Origin: a bacterium
GTDB taxonomy: Bacteria; Zixibacteria; MSB-5A5; GN15; FEB-12
Direction of reading: 5' to 3'
NCBI GenBank assembly: GCA_016708025.1
Contig: JADJGQ010000005.1
Location: forward strand, 186,001 to 250,000
Length of the DNA: 64,000 bases
Both the position numbers and the translations under genes were made by a program. Every line of letters begins with the position of its first letter. Position 1 is the first letter of the stretch. Positions 54,445 to 62,113 of the stretch are shown piece after piece. The notes under the pieces were generated by a model. It was not told the DNA's origin, made no database searches, and saw only the letters and a program-made list of their open reading frames with translations.

Positions 54445-54969
54445 AGTGGTCGTTTGTTCAAAATTCCCCAATACGGCCACAGTCTACACCTTTACAGGTC
54501 GATTGTCACCAAAAAAGTGACTCGGCTAGCACTGGGATCGAAACGACAAGCGATGCATTCCGAGTACCACCAACGCTAACTAGGGTATCAGTTTAAAGGG
54601 CTCTCCTTCGGTAACACGGCCGTCCCAGAGAACAAAAGTAACCTTGAAGTCAGGCTTTCTCAGCCCTGCGACTGCAAATGAGCAATCATCATGTAGTTCT
54701 CCGTGCAAGAAACTCAGTTGGTGGCCTCCAACAAAAATCCGAATCTAATCAAAGTGTTCAGAACCTAAAGGCGAAATAGCCCAAAAGCAGATGAACAGGG
54801 GCCCGAAAGTGCGACGTTTGAGGGGCGTTGTGAGAAAGTGGACACTTGTGTCACATGGCTCCGTCTGGTGCATGATATTAGAAAATCTATTGAAGATATG
54901 AACAACGCGGCCTTGAAGCTGACGTAAGGCGGTCAGTAATTCAATCTGCAGCCGACTCCTTTGCACTCC
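54445..54969. other. Intergenic region with one gene remnant
   Basis: Apart from the protein-like fragment at 54580-54744 nothing is seen. Confidence 0.4.
54580..54744 (-). pseudogene. C-terminal remnant of an unknown protein
   Basis: A 54-codon open stretch reading IRIFVGGHQLSFLHGELHDD and ending EGEPFKLIP then stop. It has the pattern of a real beta-rich protein end but no start codon, with an in-frame stop just before it. Probably the 3' piece of a deleted gene. Confidence 0.3.
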
Positions 54970-55374
54970 TTAGCCAAACCATCTAATGATCTTTTGCCAT
55001 AGGGTCACTCTTTGAGTGACTGGCTGGGATTCGCCCCGATTTTCTCTGTAGTAAGCATCTTTGATTCGAGCGTCCTGGGCTCGACCACTGCGGATTTTGT
55101 CCGGAGTCCACTTTGGAACCCATACAACCCTTCCATTCTTTATCCAGTAGTGAGACTGGCACTTGAGGCTCCAATTGCCTATGGAGGGATAGAGTGATAC
55201 AGTCTTTCCGTTGAAAGACAATTTCCAATCAGTGGGGGAAAGCGGGGTGACAACCTCCTCACCGCATCCGCAAAAGCACTTGTGCACAGCGGTGCCATAT
55301 TTGCTTGAGACGTACAGCACCTTTTCATCAAGCTTATCAGGAATTTTTTCTACAAACTTATGCGTGATGATCAT
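54970..55374 (-). CDS. DUF6527-like small Cys-rich protein of the ubiquitin-like operon
   Basis: A 134-residue protein with a CFCGCGEEV motif (residues 33-41) and a later Cys-x2-His (KCQSHYWI), suggesting a zinc site. VSLYPSIGNWSLKCQSHYWI is the kind of core found in DUF6527 proteins, which occur beside prokaryotic E1/Ubl genes. The C-terminus is amphipathic (LWQKIIRWFG). It is the last gene of the operon and overlaps the E1-like gene by 17 bases. A RING-like adaptor or a metal-dependent role is possible; neither is shown. Family assignment is from memory of motifs. Confidence 0.6.
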   Translation of the reverse strand: MIITHKFVEKIPDKLDEKVLYVSSKYGTAVHKCFCGCGEEVVTPLSPTDWKLSFNGKTVSLYPSIGNWSLKCQSHYWIKNGRVVWVPKWTPDKIRSGRAQDARIKDAYYRENRGESQPVTQRVTLWQKIIRWFG

Positions 55375-56542
55375 TGTGAACTAAAATACCGTCGTTGATT
55401 GAGTAGGTGGTGTTGAATTCCAACGCGAGGTCTTGGTAGTAACCATTTAGTTTCTTCCATTTGATGACAGCTAGAATCGCGCCCAAGGCGTTAAGCTCGG
55501 CAATTTGAATGTTCGTAGCGTAATCGTCTTTTTCACCGTCAGTCGCAAACGCGATTCTCTCGTTGATGTGGTCACACTTGTCTGGCGTGCACGTTGTTAC
55601 TCTGACATGTCCAAGAATCGACTCGTCAATTTTGAGAACGCCGATCCCGGTTTCGATAAAAGCTATCTTGTTCGCCAGGAGGAAGTCAACGATCTGTCGT
55701 TTTATTACCGGACCTCCATTGTCGACGGCGATGAAGACGAAGTCCATGGTTGATAATTCGGCCAGATTCTCATTGGTTATGTCGTAGGGGTGCGATTGAA
55801 CATTCGAATGCATGTTTGAATAGATACACTTGAAGTACTCCGCCTTCTTAGGGGACTGATCGAGGTCATGCTTGCTTGCTGCGCCCGGAGCACGAAATGC
55901 GTTATGGTTAACGAAGCCGTCTCCATCAAAGAGGTGAATTTCCTTTACACAGGTCTTCGCGACGAAATCGAGAATGTACGACCCGGTGCCACCCACGCCA
56001 ACTATGGCGACTTTCGCACCCCCCAATTTCCTCGATATTGCGTCGATGCCTGCCCTACTGGAATTCGTGTCAGGGTAATTGAATACTGATTCGGTCGTAA
56101 CTGATTCGATGACTTTGTGCGGTTTTTCAGTAACGGTGTTATCTAGGGCTCTCGCTTCATTCGCGATGATGGTGGCGTAGTTTACCATCTTTTCATAATA
56201 ACCTGGGTAGCCACCGGATAACTTGCCGGAGAACTTATGGCGCACTGTAAGATCGCCGATTTGGAGGTTTTCCGCACTATGGTAAATTGAGAGGCGTTTA
56301 CCACTCCGGTCACAGGGAGCATCGCCTGCAAATGACGCGATGTGATCTGCAATAGGTCCAACGGTCTTGTCCCCCGACAAGGAGGATAAATTGGAAACCA
56401 AAGCACCGTATTGAATTTGGCGACTTGCATTCACATACGGGATGTCACGAAGCAAAAGGTAGCCGTTGTGTATCTCAACCGAATACCCGTCATCCAATAG
56501 GCGTTTGAGATCGGGATTACGACTTATCTGTTCTTGAGACAT
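55358..56542 (-). CDS. ThiF/E1-like adenylyltransferase with an N-terminal DUF6791/E2-like region
   Basis: A 394-residue protein. Residues 175-394 form the E1-like adenylation domain: AIVGVGGTGSYI (residues 179-190), DGDGFVNHNAFRAPGA (Asp206, Asp208, Asn, Arg217), KKAEYFK and candidate thioester cysteines in RVTTCTPDKCDHIN. Residues 1-165 form a separate domain with Cys77 in GDAPCDRSG and HNGYLLLRDIPYVN; I believe it is the DUF6791 module seen fused to such E1s, which may do the E2 job. It activates the small ubiquitin-like protein encoded just upstream. Its ATG lies 26 bases inside that gene, and it overlaps the DUF6527-like gene at the other end. Confidence 0.75.
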   Translation of the reverse strand: MSQEQISRNPDLKRLLDDGYSVEIHNGYLLLRDIPYVNASRQIQYGALVSNLSSLSGDKTVGPIADHIASFAGDAPCDRSGKRLSIYHSAENLQIGDLTVRHKFSGKLSGGYPGYYEKMVNYATIIANEARALDNTVTEKPHKVIESVTTESVFNYPDTNSSRAGIDAISRKLGGAKVAIVGVGGTGSYILDFVAKTCVKEIHLFDGDGFVNHNAFRAPGAASKHDLDQSPKKAEYFKCIYSNMHSNVQSHPYDITNENLAELSTMDFVFIAVDNGGPVIKRQIVDFLLANKIAFIETGIGVLKIDESILGHVRVTTCTPDKCDHINERIAFATDGEKDDYATNIQIAELNALGAILAVIKWKKLNGYYQDLALEFNTTYSINDGILVHNDHHA

Positions 56543-56786
56543 TGAATATCATGCCATCCTTAACCTTCACGTCATCGCCCTTGACCATGCTGCCTTCTTT
56601 TTTGTCTTCGCCCTTGCTGTAGGTCACTGTGTAAACGATGTTTTCGTTGTCTTCATACGTTCCAAATGCCAAGGTGACGACTTGCTCGAACGAAATACGC
56701 TTCCCATCGTATTGTTTCTCGCGACCATTAACGATTATCGTGACGGTCTTGGTGGGCGAGTTATCTTGCGAAGTATTATCTATCAT
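56517..56786 (-). CDS. Ubiquitin-like protein of the multiubiquitin (Multi_ubiq) family, single domain
   Basis: An 89-residue protein with one beta-grasp domain: TVTIIVNGREKQYDGKRISFEQVVTLAFG (in pieces TVTIIVNGREK and ISFEQVVTLAF), then VYTVTYSKGEDKKEGSMVKGDDVKVKDGMIFNVSRTDKS (in pieces YTVTYSKG, GMIFNVSRTDKS). This matches Multi_ubiq modules, which can occur as tandem copies. It ends in Ser, without the terminal Gly-Gly of ubiquitin. AAAGGA precedes the ATG. Together with the E1-like and DUF6527-like genes it forms a bacterial protein-conjugation system; related operons defend against phages. Confidence 0.8.
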   Translation of the reverse strand: MIDNTSQDNSPTKTVTIIVNGREKQYDGKRISFEQVVTLAFGTYEDNENIVYTVTYSKGEDKKEGSMVKGDDVKVKDGMIFNVSRTDKS

Positions 56787-56800
56787 AATTTGTCCTTTCG

Positions 56801-57031
56801 TTAGTGCTCTTTATCTTTAGGTGGATTAGGATCCGGACCAAAGCTGTCTTTGCTCCGGATTTGGCCATTGGGCCGATGAGTAATCAACTCAGACTGGTTG
56901 TGCCTAGCCAAGTTACGGCCCGCATCTTCCGCCGCGTGTTGAGTGCGATGCGTGCTCACAGGAGCCTTTGAGCCCTCTTGTTTGACCGCCCACTGATTGT
57001 TTTGAGGAACTACATGCACATTCTTACCCAT
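56801..57031 (-). CDS. DUF2188 small protein
   Basis: A 76-residue basic protein with the DUF2188 pattern: VHVVPQNNQWAVKQEG, HAAEDAGRNLARHNQSEL and HRPNGQIRSKDSFGPDPNPP. AAGGAG lies 8 bases before its ATG. It is placed between the LexA-like regulator and the Ubl gene (14-base gap). DUF2188 proteins are small, of unknown function, and frequent beside defence genes; here it may be a substrate, inhibitor or cofactor of the conjugation system. Confidence 0.8.
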   Translation of the reverse strand: MGKNVHVVPQNNQWAVKQEGSKAPVSTHRTQHAAEDAGRNLARHNQSELITHRPNGQIRSKDSFGPDPNPPKDKEH

Positions 57032-57084
57032 ATGAATATCTCCTTCTGGTTAGGGAAGCTCGTCTTTTCGGATTTATTTGAGAA

Positions 57085-57693
57085 TCACTGAAGTGATTGC
57101 CTCAGCACCCCCCGAACGATACCCATTAGCCGGAATTCCTGCTGCGAACCTACTGTTATAGGATTATAGTTCTGATTAAACGATACTAGCAAAATGTTTT
57201 CATGAGCTCTTAGAAACTTCTTCGCATAGACACCGTCGTCCAGCGCGGCGACAACAACCTGCCCATCCTCCGGGGTCTGCAACTGCTGTACGATTAGAAG
57301 ATCGCGATTATGAATCTTCGGCTCCATTGAATCACCGCGTGCCCGAACCAAGAAATAGTCCGATCCAATCCTGAGCGTCCGTGCCGGGAGCGGGATGCGT
57401 TCTTCGATGTTCTCATCTGCATAGAAGTCTTCCGTTCCACATGCAGCGTTGCCGTAGAGCGGCAGATATATGACATCTCGAACTGGATTCTTGTCGATTC
57501 GGATTTGCCCGTCTTCGCTGGGTATAATGTAACCCTTCTTCTCAAGTTGTCTGAGGTGGTGGGCTATTGTATTTGGAGATAATATCCCAATTTCCTTCGC
57601 CAATACTCTCAGCGACGGCCTTGACTCCGCCAAGTCAGCCAGGGCCTTGAGCAGTTTTTCCTGAGTTGGGTGCAACTTTCCGAATGTACTCAT
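57085..57693 (-). CDS. LexA-like S24 repressor heading the ubiquitin-like operon
   Basis: A 202-residue transcription factor. Residues 8-65 form a winged helix (SLRVLAKEIGILSPNTIAHHL). The C-terminal S24 domain has the cleavage bond Cys85-Gly86 (NAACGTEDF; Ala-Gly in classic LexA), nucleophile Ser122 (RGDSMEP) and base Lys158 (VYAKKF). It should cleave itself when activated by RecA filaments and so derepress its targets. The promoter (57700-57728) places the start point at the ATG, so the mRNA seems leaderless. The Ubl operon follows after 53 bases, so it is probably damage-inducible. It could also be the cell's LexA, but its position argues for a local one. Confidence 0.82.
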   Translation of the reverse strand: MSTFGKLHPTQEKLLKALADLAESRPSLRVLAKEIGILSPNTIAHHLRQLEKKGYIIPSEDGQIRIDKNPVRDVIYLPLYGNAACGTEDFYADENIEERIPLPARTLRIGSDYFLVRARGDSMEPKIHNRDLLIVQQLQTPEDGQVVVAALDDGVYAKKFLRAHENILLVSFNQNYNPITVGSQQEFRLMGIVRGVLRQSLQ

Positions 57694-57699
57694 GTCTAT

Positions 57700-57728
57700 A
57701 GTATATTAAACGATTCGATTGGTGTCAA
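57700..57728 (-). promoter_or_regulatory. Promoter of the LexA-like gene, apparently leaderless
   Basis: On the minus strand TTGACA (57728-57723), 17-base spacer, TATACT (57705-57700), then six bases and the ATG at 57693. A normal start 6 to 8 bases after the -10 box falls on the ATG. Confidence 0.65.
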
Positions 57729-57813
57729 GGTTTCATAGGACACTGTCTTTTCTTGGGTCTTCTGACCGTTTTGGATCCCCGTTCCTAAGATTAGACCGAT
57801 CCTGGAAAAACCA

Positions 57814-57880
57814 GTTTACTTCTTCTTGACAATGTAAACAAAACAACGTAAACTGTTTACATCTAAGATAGAAAGTAAAC
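57814..57880 (+). promoter_or_regulatory. Fic promoter overlapped by five GTAAAC half-sites
   Basis: TTGACA (57826-57831) and TAAACT (57849-57854) with 17 bases between. GTAAAC or its complement occurs at 57814, 57834, 57848, 57855 and 57875. Those at 57848-57860 form the perfect dyad GTAAAC-T-GTTTAC, which covers the -10 box. This is an operator array; the Fic protein's own C-terminal helix-turn-helix is a candidate ligand. Confidence 0.6.
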
Positions 57881-57887
57881 AGAATCT

Positions 57888-59033
57888 ATGAAAAACACCC
57901 CAATCCAAGTCGGAGAAAACAAACAACAGCCAGAAGGCTATAAGGCGTTTATTCCCAACAAGTTCCCACCCGATTCAGGCTTTGATTGCTCAAAGGAGCT
58001 AGTCCTCAAACATTCGGAAGCCGAGCGGCTACTTGGGAAACTGGACGGAATTACGCAACTACTGCCAGACGTGGATTTTTTCCTGCTAATGTACGTCCGA
58101 AAGGATGCCGCGTCATCCAGCCAAATCGAGGGCACCCAAGCGACGATGATCGATGCTATAGAAGCTGAATCCAAAACAGCCGAGAAGTTGCCGAAGGATG
58201 TAGACGACATTCTGCATTACATAAAGGCGCTCAACTACGGTCTTGAACGACTCAAGGAATTCCCCTTGAGTCTTCGATTCATTCGTGAACTCCACAAGGC
58301 CTTAATGGAGGGAGCCCGAAGCAGTCATCACTCCGACCCTGGAGAATTCCGACGTAGTCAGAACTGGATCGGCGGAACAACTCCAGCTAATGCGCGATTC
58401 GTCCCTCCCCCACCCCATGAAATGCAACGGGCACTCAATGATTTTGAGAACTTCCTGCAGGCGAAGGATGACGTTCTGCCTCTTTTCAAGGTAGCACTGA
58501 TTCATTCACAGTTCGAAACGATCCACCCATTTCTTGACGGAAACGGTCGCACGGGACGACTGCTCATAACAATGTACCTATGGCTACATGGGTTGCTCGA
58601 ACGACCGGTGCTATTTCTCTCGTCATATTTCAAGAAGCATCAGCAGCTCTATTATGACCGTCTCGACGGCTACCATAATGGACAGGTGGAACCATGGCTA
58701 GACTTCGTACTGGACGGCATTATAGAGACGGCTCAACAAGCCACGATAACTGCGAAAAATATTACTGTACTGCGTGAGGAAGATCTTAACAAGGTTATGG
58801 CTCTTGGCAAGACTGCCGCAGAAAGTGGCGTGCTCGTATTACGCAGACTATTTGCGTTGCCTATCGTCAATGTCAACACCGTTAGCGAATGGACCGGCTT
58901 CACGCGCCAAGGCGCTCAACGAGTGATCGAACGTTTTGTTGAGCTTGAAATCCTTGAACAGAAGGATAAGACAGAGAAGTACGGAAGGTCTTTTATGTAT
59001 CGCCGATACGTGCAAGCGTTTCTGAAGGAATAG
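57888..59033 (+). CDS. Fic-family protein (class II) with C-terminal winged helix
   Basis: A 381-residue protein that would transfer AMP (or another nucleotide part) to a hydroxyl side chain. The Fic motif HPFLDGNGRTGR is complete (residues 213-224, catalytic His213). The N-terminal inhibitory helix motif SSQIEG (Ser77, Glu81) marks class II, so activity is held off until that Glu is moved. Residues 310-345 form a helix-turn-helix (VNTVSEWTGFTRQGAQRVIERFVEL in pieces) suited to autoregulation. It is divergent from the LexA-like gene and shares their 194-base intergenic region. Targets are unknown. Confidence 0.9.
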   Translation: MKNTPIQVGENKQQPEGYKAFIPNKFPPDSGFDCSKELVLKHSEAERLLGKLDGITQLLPDVDFFLLMYVRKDAASSSQIEGTQATMIDAIEAESKTAEKLPKDVDDILHYIKALNYGLERLKEFPLSLRFIRELHKALMEGARSSHHSDPGEFRRSQNWIGGTTPANARFVPPPPHEMQRALNDFENFLQAKDDVLPLFKVALIHSQFETIHPFLDGNGRTGRLLITMYLWLHGLLERPVLFLSSYFKKHQQLYYDRLDGYHNGQVEPWLDFVLDGIIETAQQATITAKNITVLREEDLNKVMALGKTAAESGVLVLRRLFALPIVNVNTVSEWTGFTRQGAQRVIERFVELEILEQKDKTEKYGRSFMYRRYVQAFLKE

Positions 59034-59160
59034 CAACCGTGAAATGGGCGTAATGATTGATAACCATACCACGGCTCCTTGAAACGCTGATCTTCTGTTT
59101 GTACTGGTTGAGCGTGACCTCAAATACAGTTAGCGCGTCAATCAATTCAAACTTCTTCAT
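58993..59160 (-). CDS. Possible 55-residue small protein
   Basis: ATG 59160 begins MKKFELIDALTVFEVTLNQYK and the frame ends 41 bases inside the convergent Fic gene. The amino acid pattern is protein-like, but no ribosome-binding site is seen. Rest of the 59034-59237 gap is empty. Confidence 0.25.
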   Translation of the reverse strand: MKKFELIDALTVFEVTLNQYKQKISVSRSRGMVINHYAHFTVAIPSETLARIGDT

Positions 59161-59237
59161 AGAATCTGGAACAATGCAAGTCAACTATCGGCAGATGACG
59201 TTTTCGTCGCGCACTACACTGTAGACAGACTATCTCA

Positions 59238-60494
59238 TCATTCCCCGAATCGAAACATGTAGATATCGTCCATAAGGGACTTGGTCGACGGAATTCCACT
59301 TTGCAAGAAATGAGCTTTCCAATCCAAGCCGGCCTCTACTTTGGCATCTGCATATCTTCCCACTGCCCAGCAATAGATAATGTGCCCCGGAATCGCACTC
59401 GCGCACCATTCGTGCTTGTCTAACCTCACAAGGCCCCAACGATCGCGTTCAGTAGGTGCCTGTGAAAAATCTTCTGCCGGGATGAGTGAAACAGAGATCT
59501 CAATCAAGGATAGTTTGGTTTGTTCATATCTGATGGTCGCTTGAAAGACGGAGTTACTATCGATAGGGGACAATTTGGAGAGGGCCGCAGCCAATTCCTC
59601 GCCAATTCGTCGCTTCAATAGGATAAAGGTATCAAGTAACCCAGCCCTCTTAAGCTCAATTATGCGTTCCTTATGCCTAAGCACAGTAAGGTGAAATGAT
59701 TCATTATACAAATCATCCGGCAGTCCGATGCGAATACCATATGGTGTGCCGTGCCACGCCTTTATCTGCTCTGCTACTGCAAGGGCCTGCTCAGGATCGG
59801 TCGATTCAACTATACTTTGCAGAGACTCTCTCACCTCGTCAAGCGTGTAAATCGCTTGTTGCGCGGTTTCCCGCATCTCCGCAAACGTTGCAGGTATATC
59901 ACCCCACCAGTTGTCGATAGGTTCCTGGAAGATCGGATCAATTTGAGACGAATCAATTGTTACCCTGGGCAGGAACCAAGACAGAAAGTTCCGGTTATTA
60001 GCGAATTCTGCCAGAGAAAGAGTGCGATCAATTCGGTCGAGAGCCAGGTCAAGTGCTTTTACTTCATACTTCTCGGATTTGAGCAGTACGCATCCTGGAA
60101 TTCGAACCTTATCATCTTCAACGATCTCGAAATCAGAAATTAGTTCATTTGGAGTTAGTAAGAACATTCGAGCTTCGCCAGCATCACCAGTGTGGCACAA
60201 CACGAAAAACTCCTTGCGAAGACGACCATCCTTATCAATCAGGTATGAACGTGGGATATGAAAAGTGGTTTCAGGTCCCGAAAAGAACTTTGCTTGAACT
60301 ATACCGAGTCGAGGAGGATCTCTATCCAATAGGTTCTTGGAAGTTATGCGCCGTTGAATGATGAAGTCGGCACCATCTATGTCGACACTTCGCTCTAACA
60401 CCCAAAAGCGGTCAATCAAGAATGAGCGAGTACGCGCTTCACCAATTGATCCATTTTGCATCGCCTTCAGCCACGGAGGGATTTCATCACGCAC
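59238..60494 (-). CDS. DUF4365-like PD-(D/E)XK nuclease protein
   Basis: A 418-residue protein. The N-terminal 120 residues look like a DUF4365 restriction-like fold: NGSIGEARTRSFL (Glu19), DIDGADFII (Asp43) and GIVQAKF (Gln67, Lys69), which together give the E-x-D-QxK catalytic pattern. The rest is helical (residues 190-300) and then beta-rich, with no family recognised. It lies 23 bases downstream of the RloC-like gene on the same strand, so both belong to one defence operon in which this protein would be the DNA-cutting partner. That role is inferred. Confidence 0.65.
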   Translation of the reverse strand: MRDEIPPWLKAMQNGSIGEARTRSFLIDRFWVLERSVDIDGADFIIQRRITSKNLLDRDPPRLGIVQAKFFSGPETTFHIPRSYLIDKDGRLRKEFFVLCHTGDAGEARMFLLTPNELISDFEIVEDDKVRIPGCVLLKSEKYEVKALDLALDRIDRTLSLAEFANNRNFLSWFLPRVTIDSSQIDPIFQEPIDNWWGDIPATFAEMRETAQQAIYTLDEVRESLQSIVESTDPEQALAVAEQIKAWHGTPYGIRIGLPDDLYNESFHLTVLRHKERIIELKRAGLLDTFILLKRRIGEELAAALSKLSPIDSNSVFQATIRYEQTKLSLIEISVSLIPAEDFSQAPTERDRWGLVRLDKHEWCASAIPGHIIYCWAVGRYADAKVEAGLDWKAHFLQSGIPSTKSLMDDIYMFRFGE

Positions 60495-60517
60495 AGCGCA
60501 TTCCTTATGCGGCTCGG

Positions 60518-62038
60518 TCAGTTAGGGCCAACGGACTTTTTTGTCACCGACGACTTTGTAACGTAAGTTAGGTCTGGTTTCTGTTGTGCAATCGCGGACG
60601 GCTTATTCTCCTGACGTTTGCGAATCATGACCACAAATGCTTCGAGCTCAAGAATGTCGGATAGAAGTTCAACGGGTTCTGGAACGGGGCTATTGTCCGC
60701 AGCCGCATGGTCGTGTCCCGATATCCAGGCGGAACACTTAGTCATGCCTTTATCAACTGCTTCACAGTCTTCGCTAGTCACTGTTATATATTTCAGCCTT
60801 TGCGTCTGCACTTCTGGAGCGAACCGCTGGATACAGCCTCCAAGAAGCACTTCCTCCACTGCCCGCTCCCATCCCTTCCTTAGGTTGTCATAGCAGTTCC
60901 GAGCAAGACGATCGTATTCGTCATGGTCACCCTTGTCATAGAGAGCCTTCAGCGCTTGGTGCGTGTTCTTTAACGCTCCTATACGCTTGCTAGTTTTCAT
61001 GCCATCCCAAGGAATCGACTCGTCGCAAACACCACATCGATTTCCAACCCGTCGGACCGATTCAACCAAGTACTCTACCTTTCCATGCTCACACGCTTCC
61101 ATCAGCCTTGATAGGAATAGCAGGTCATGGGTAAAGACAATTACTTGTCTTTTCGCTCCTTCATGGGCCATTCGAGCAGCCACCTTACTACGATAACGGT
61201 GGTCAAGGGAACAGACTGGATCATCGAAGACAATACCGCAACTGTGGTCTGACGTTCCAAGTTCGGCAAAGAACGAAGCAATCGCTACGATGCGCTGTTC
61301 CCCTTCGGACAACACGCCTGAAGGTGTCACTTGTGCATCCTTCAAGCCAACTTGGTGAAGCGTGCTTCCGTAACTACCACTCTTCTTAAGCTGCAAAGGA
61401 ATCCCACTAGCTCCAAGATTTTCACATTCAGTATGAAGTGCTTTACGCAACTCACCGGTTAGAGCATCCTCCATAAGCTGATTTCCCTTTCTGGTGATAC
61501 TCGTCGTATCAGTCGCCTTTAGGCACGAGTTCAGCCTAGCTCTGGTTTGCACATTGCGAAGATGTCCTTTAAGAGTAAGTCGATTATTGAAGGCGAGCTC
61601 CCTGAACTCATAGTCTTTGAGTTCCTTCTCTACTCTTTCGCGCTCGCTCGCATTAGTATTTGCCTCACAACGCTTCAAGTTCTCGGTACAGTTTGTCTCC
61701 AATTGATTCAATTCTCCAGAAGCGTCTACTGACAATACAGTCACGGCATTCCAATTATCATCCTTGAGCGCAGCGCCGATTGTCTCGAAACGGTGACGGC
61801 ACGACGCGACGTTCGTACGAATAGTATCGCCAATCCCCTTATTTAGTTCGTCAAGCTCTTCCATCAATGACTGATCGATCCTGTCAAGGTATCCAGAAAC
61901 AGCTGAGAACCCCTTAACCGCTTCAGCAAAGGATTCCTCATTGGTCCGAACCGTAGTTGCCACGTCCTTCTGAATAAACTCCCAGAACCGCTTCAAGCGA
62001 TCCTTAGCCTCACCGTTTAGAACTTGCTGACAGAGCAC
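60518..62038 (-). CDS. C-terminal part of a PrrC/RloC-type AAA_13 ATPase (gene frameshifted)
   Basis: A 506-residue frame whose first codon is internal. It starts inside the zinc-hook motif CVLCQQ, continues through a long coiled coil (about residues 20-190), and ends the ATPase with the signature LSEGEQRIVAIASFF (243-257), Walker B IVFDDPVCSLD (269-279) and H-loop FTHD. A second CxxC is at Cys335/Cys338. Walker A is in the separate frame 62114-63193. A 44-codon bridge in the third frame joins them, so two indels (near 62060 and 62165) split one gene of about 900 codons. If intact it would be a DNA-damage-sensing ATPase coupled to an anticodon nuclease or similar effector. Confidence 0.7.
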   Translation of the reverse strand: MLCQQVLNGEAKDRLKRFWEFIQKDVATTVRTNEESFAEAVKGFSAVSGYLDRIDQSLMEELDELNKGIGDTIRTNVASCRHRFETIGAALKDDNWNAVTVLSVDASGELNQLETNCTENLKRCEANTNASERERVEKELKDYEFRELAFNNRLTLKGHLRNVQTRARLNSCLKATDTTSITRKGNQLMEDALTGELRKALHTECENLGASGIPLQLKKSGSYGSTLHQVGLKDAQVTPSGVLSEGEQRIVAIASFFAELGTSDHSCGIVFDDPVCSLDHRYRSKVAARMAHEGAKRQVIVFTHDLLFLSRLMEACEHGKVEYLVESVRRVGNRCGVCDESIPWDGMKTSKRIGALKNTHQALKALYDKGDHDEYDRLARNCYDNLRKGWERAVEEVLLGGCIQRFAPEVQTQRLKYITVTSEDCEAVDKGMTKCSAWISGHDHAAADNSPVPEPVELLSDILELEAFVVMIRKRQENKPSAIAQQKPDLTYVTKSSVTKKSVGPN

Positions 62039-62113
62039 ACAACGACTGTCGTCGCCAGTGAACGAAAGGGCCTTTGAGGATAGGCATCCGTCTCAGAGAA
62101 TTTGCGGGCTGCA

